A stretch of DNA of 64,000 nt from Nymphalis io (taxonomy: Eukaryota > Arthropoda > Insecta > Lepidoptera > Nymphalidae), in the NCBI RefSeq assembly GCF_905147045.1, contig NC_065906.1, positions 4,836,001 through 4,900,000 on the forward strand. The letters are read 5' to 3'. Position 1 is the stretch's first letter, and each line of letters opens with the position of its first letter. Below are positions 61,507 through 64,000 of this stretch, in pieces. The notes below the pieces were generated by a model that was not told where the DNA came from, made no database searches, and saw only the letters and a program-made list of their open reading frames with translations. A program made the translations under genes and the position numbers.

Positions 61507-61990
61507 CAACAGTCAGGACAAATTTAACGAATTAAAACTCATTACAATCCGGACATGTTTTTATGTTACAAAATCTAAAGACAATACTGAACCATTCAAA
61601 GATACCAACCGCCAGGGCAGCTATTACACTCTCAAATATTCTCAGCGGCCCGGACTTCACAAACACCAACAACTCATAACAAAACTAAACAAAGCTAGTC
61701 AACGACTCAGCACATACTACGAAACCAAACGACATACTCTCAAGTTCAGAAAAATCTGCACAATCTGCATGACCATCAACGATAGCTTCACGACCGTGAA
61801 CTAACATTAAAGGAGTAAACGAAGTGACATCATTCATCGAAGTGTTCATTGCAAATTGAATCAGTACCGACTAAAGAAAAAACGGCTGTCATAACAGTAC
61901 GGTTATAACGCTCAACAGTATTTTACTATGGACAATACACAGGACCAAAATGAATTTGAGAAAAATTATACTTAGACAGTAACAATTGTA
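61507..61990 (-). mobile_element. decayed LTR retrotransposon integrase fragment (Ty3/Gypsy-like)
   Basis: On the minus strand short open pieces read VERYNRTV (61894-61917 region) and, in another frame further on, TPLMLVHGREA (around 61784-61815). These resemble the conserved end of Ty3/Gypsy integrase core regions (NxxVERxNRT..., TPFxLxxGREP). Stops and a frameshift separate them, so it is inactive. The fragment begins right at the outer edge of the right palindrome arm. No LTR was identified; assignment rests on short motifs only. Confidence 0.4.
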
Positions 61991-63555
61991 ATTCATTACC
62001 TACAGCCACCACGAATTTATACCTCATAAACTAACTCATCCTTATGAAAGAAATTAAAATTAATTGGACGATCCTTCATTTAAAAAAAGTATTAAAGCGT
62101 ATGATACAATAGCTAAAAGCAAGAATTAAACTTAAATGATCACAAGCCGCAACGCTTAACAAAAATATAACACAGTAAGAGACTTAAAGTAAGTTAAATA
62201 AACTTAACCTTAAGCTAATGCCAGACACAATAAAATAATAATATCAGCAACATTATAAAATAAGTATGAAAATAGGAGTATAGAATGCAATGCAGTTAAA
62301 GATGCAAACACTCAAACAAAAAAAAAAAAAAAAACAAAATTCTAACTTATGACAAACTTTTTGAGAGCAAAAGATCACAAAAATGCTAAAAATACTGTCA
62401 AAGGCCTCAAACGTTGAGTGCCAAAATTGTCAAGGGGTGCACGTGTGTAAGGGATTCGGTCCACCAAGACTGCTACATTAATTAACCTGTCATAAAGATT
62501 ATAAAATTTTAATAATATAATTTACAACATAAACATCAGGGGTGGGCCGTTGACAGTATCTGGTCAATTAAGTTCACATTAATAAATTAAAATATTATAA
62601 GTGTTGTAGCTGCAGGTGAGTTGGCATCGGTTAAAATTTAGATACATTTAAATAGATAAGCAGGATAGTGTAAACCCTGAACGCAGCGTCACAATGAGTG
62701 AGCAAATAAATAAAAGCAGTGCGAAGCAGCAGAAAGCACCAGCAGCAACAGCAGGCCACTGGACAAGCAGCCTCTCCTCTACAAAACAGCAGAGCCTCCA
62801 ACAGCTCCAAATCAGCAACAATTCGTCAGTTGAATCCACCGAACAATATTATATTACTTTGTAATGTATACAAAGTATATATTAAATTTAAAAAAAACAG
62901 CCTGTGAACAAAACATCATATTACCTATCTTGAATAAACACTAAGAACGTCCTAAGAGTGCCCTAGACACAGGTATAAAGAAAAATAAGTTATTAAAATC
63001 AAGTGATAACTTAGACAATTGAGGTTATTATAGTTAACTGTTAAAGTTTCAAAACATGGAAAATTATTCCTTAATTAGCAATAAAATTATGTTAAAAAGC
63101 AAGAACTATATTTAAATTAATGAAACAAAGCTTTTAAACAATTCGAATCATATTATGATTTGACCCAGATCATTTAATACATTGACGAAGTGTATGTTCA
63201 GTTTTTGAATAAAATATAAAGAAATTGATAAAAATAAATCCTGACTCACGTGGGATATTGATTATTGAATGTAATTTATGCATCAACTCACCTCAGGAGT
63301 GTTTAAATATGTTGAAAGAAGGCAATATATGACTTATATTGCATGTGGCACGGTTTTGATACAAAGACTGGAATTAAACGAAGAATCGATTAAACACCAC
63401 TCAAATAACAAATAATATGCCTCGACTAATCGAATACAATGTGTTTTACTTACGGTTTGGTATCCCGAACCTCTCAAATAAGTTTTACGAAGTAGATGAC
63501 GTAGGTAACCCTCCGTTAGTATAATTTTCTATATAATCTGAAACGAACATAAAAA
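61991..63555. other. AT-rich DNA without a clear gene
   Basis: It contains a poly(A) run near 62318-62334, possibly a retroposon tail, and one short polar open frame at 62694-62864. No recognisable protein domain or complete SINE was seen. Confidence 0.4.
62694..62864 (+). CDS. short glutamine/serine-rich open frame, possible first exon
   Basis: The frame MSEQINKSSAKQQKAPAATA... (56 residues, Q/S-rich) stands out from the AT-rich surroundings by its GC and codon content. It ends at a stop overlapping a possible donor (gtaatg at 62861), so it could be a first coding exon of a plus-strand gene leaving the window. No homology was recognised. Confidence 0.2.
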   Translation: MSEQINKSSAKQQKAPAATAGHWTSSLSSTKQQSLQQLQISNNSSVESTEQYYITL

Positions 63556-64000
63556 CCAATATACGATATGTACAAACAATTTATTCAATGCCAATAATCC
63601 ACTACATTAAACGAATATACAGGTACTTACAAAAATGAATATATTTAATCGTTTAAAGCTGACATACGTCGATAAGCGACCGGCGCCTGCTCAACGATCA
63701 AAAGGACGACTACCAACGTAGTGCTGCCATCTCTCTGTAGAACGTAGAACAAACTTTTAGTTTCTCTGATTTCCATAGAGGCGTAGACAGAGAAACTAAA
63801 AGTTTGTTCTACGTTCTACAGAGAGATGGCAGCACTACGTTGGTAGTCGTCCTTTTGATCGTTGAGCAGGCGCCGGTCGCTTATCGACGTATGTCAGCTT
63901 TAAACGATTAAATATATTCATTTTTGTAAGTACCTGTATATTCGTTTAATGTAGTGGATTATTGGCATTGAATAAATTGTTTGTACATATCGTATATTGG
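63556..64000. repeat. near-terminal perfect inverted repeat reaching the window edge
   Basis: Arms 63556-63768 and 63788-64000 are exact reverse complements (position sums 127556) around a 19-bp loop. Each arm is at least 213 bp; the right arm is cut by the window end, so the true length is unknown. It contains gctgccatctctctgtagaa near the loop. Confidence 0.93.

Noticed and set aside
62648..62839. 63-residue hydrophobic minus-strand open frame
   Set aside because: It is the antisense of the Q/S-rich plus-strand frame; Leu/Cys/Ala runs are the complement of CAG-rich DNA.

Overview
The window is animal (insect) nuclear DNA. It is AT-rich, its genes are split by short GT-AG introns, and it is packed with short interspersed repeats and LINE 3' ends of the kind common in butterflies and moths. 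Protein features and repeat families together point to Lepidoptera, possibly a nymphalid butterfly; this is inference from pattern, not a database match.

Layout. 1-20.3 kb: mostly non-coding AT-rich DNA with one compact gene, mitochondrial ATP synthase subunit d (5460-6278, +). There are also traces of a long minus-strand gene: one clean internal exon at 2030-2162, a possible small exon at 19924-19970, and CpG-rich promoter-like DNA at 19.5-20.3 kb. 20.6-38.1 kb: the exocyst subunit Sec10 (EXOC5) on the minus strand, reconstructed here as 14 exons and 720 codons, with introns full of SINE-like repeats. 38.8-39.8 kb: an intronless TSSK-type protein kinase on the plus strand, divergent from Sec10. 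40.5-45.2 kb: a tandem minus-strand cluster of three small genes for predicted secreted proteins that share a three-exon, phase 1 / phase 0 structure; I do not recognise the family. 45.8-46.6 kb: an unrecognised 83-residue protein (-). 47.1-48.7 kb: the bHLH-zipper factor Max (+).

49.6-61.5 kb: a very large inverted duplication. Two 5007-bp arms (50122-55128 and 56500-61506), identical wherever I compared them, flank a 1371-bp spacer that starts with a truncated LINE reverse-transcriptase fragment. Each arm carries a small unrecognised gene and the complex I subunit NDUFA11. The left NDUFA11 copy is complete because its last exon lies outside the arm (49560-49600). The right copy loses that exon at the breakpoint. 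61.5-64 kb: a decayed Ty3/Gypsy-type integrase fragment, AT-rich DNA, and a second near-perfect foldback (63556-64000) that runs to the window edge.

The conserved genes (ATP synthase d, NDUFA11, Sec10, Max) are housekeeping genes with no obvious functional link. The most notable items are the 5-kb palindrome, the three-gene secreted-protein cluster and several unusual splice-site or hairpin arrangements.
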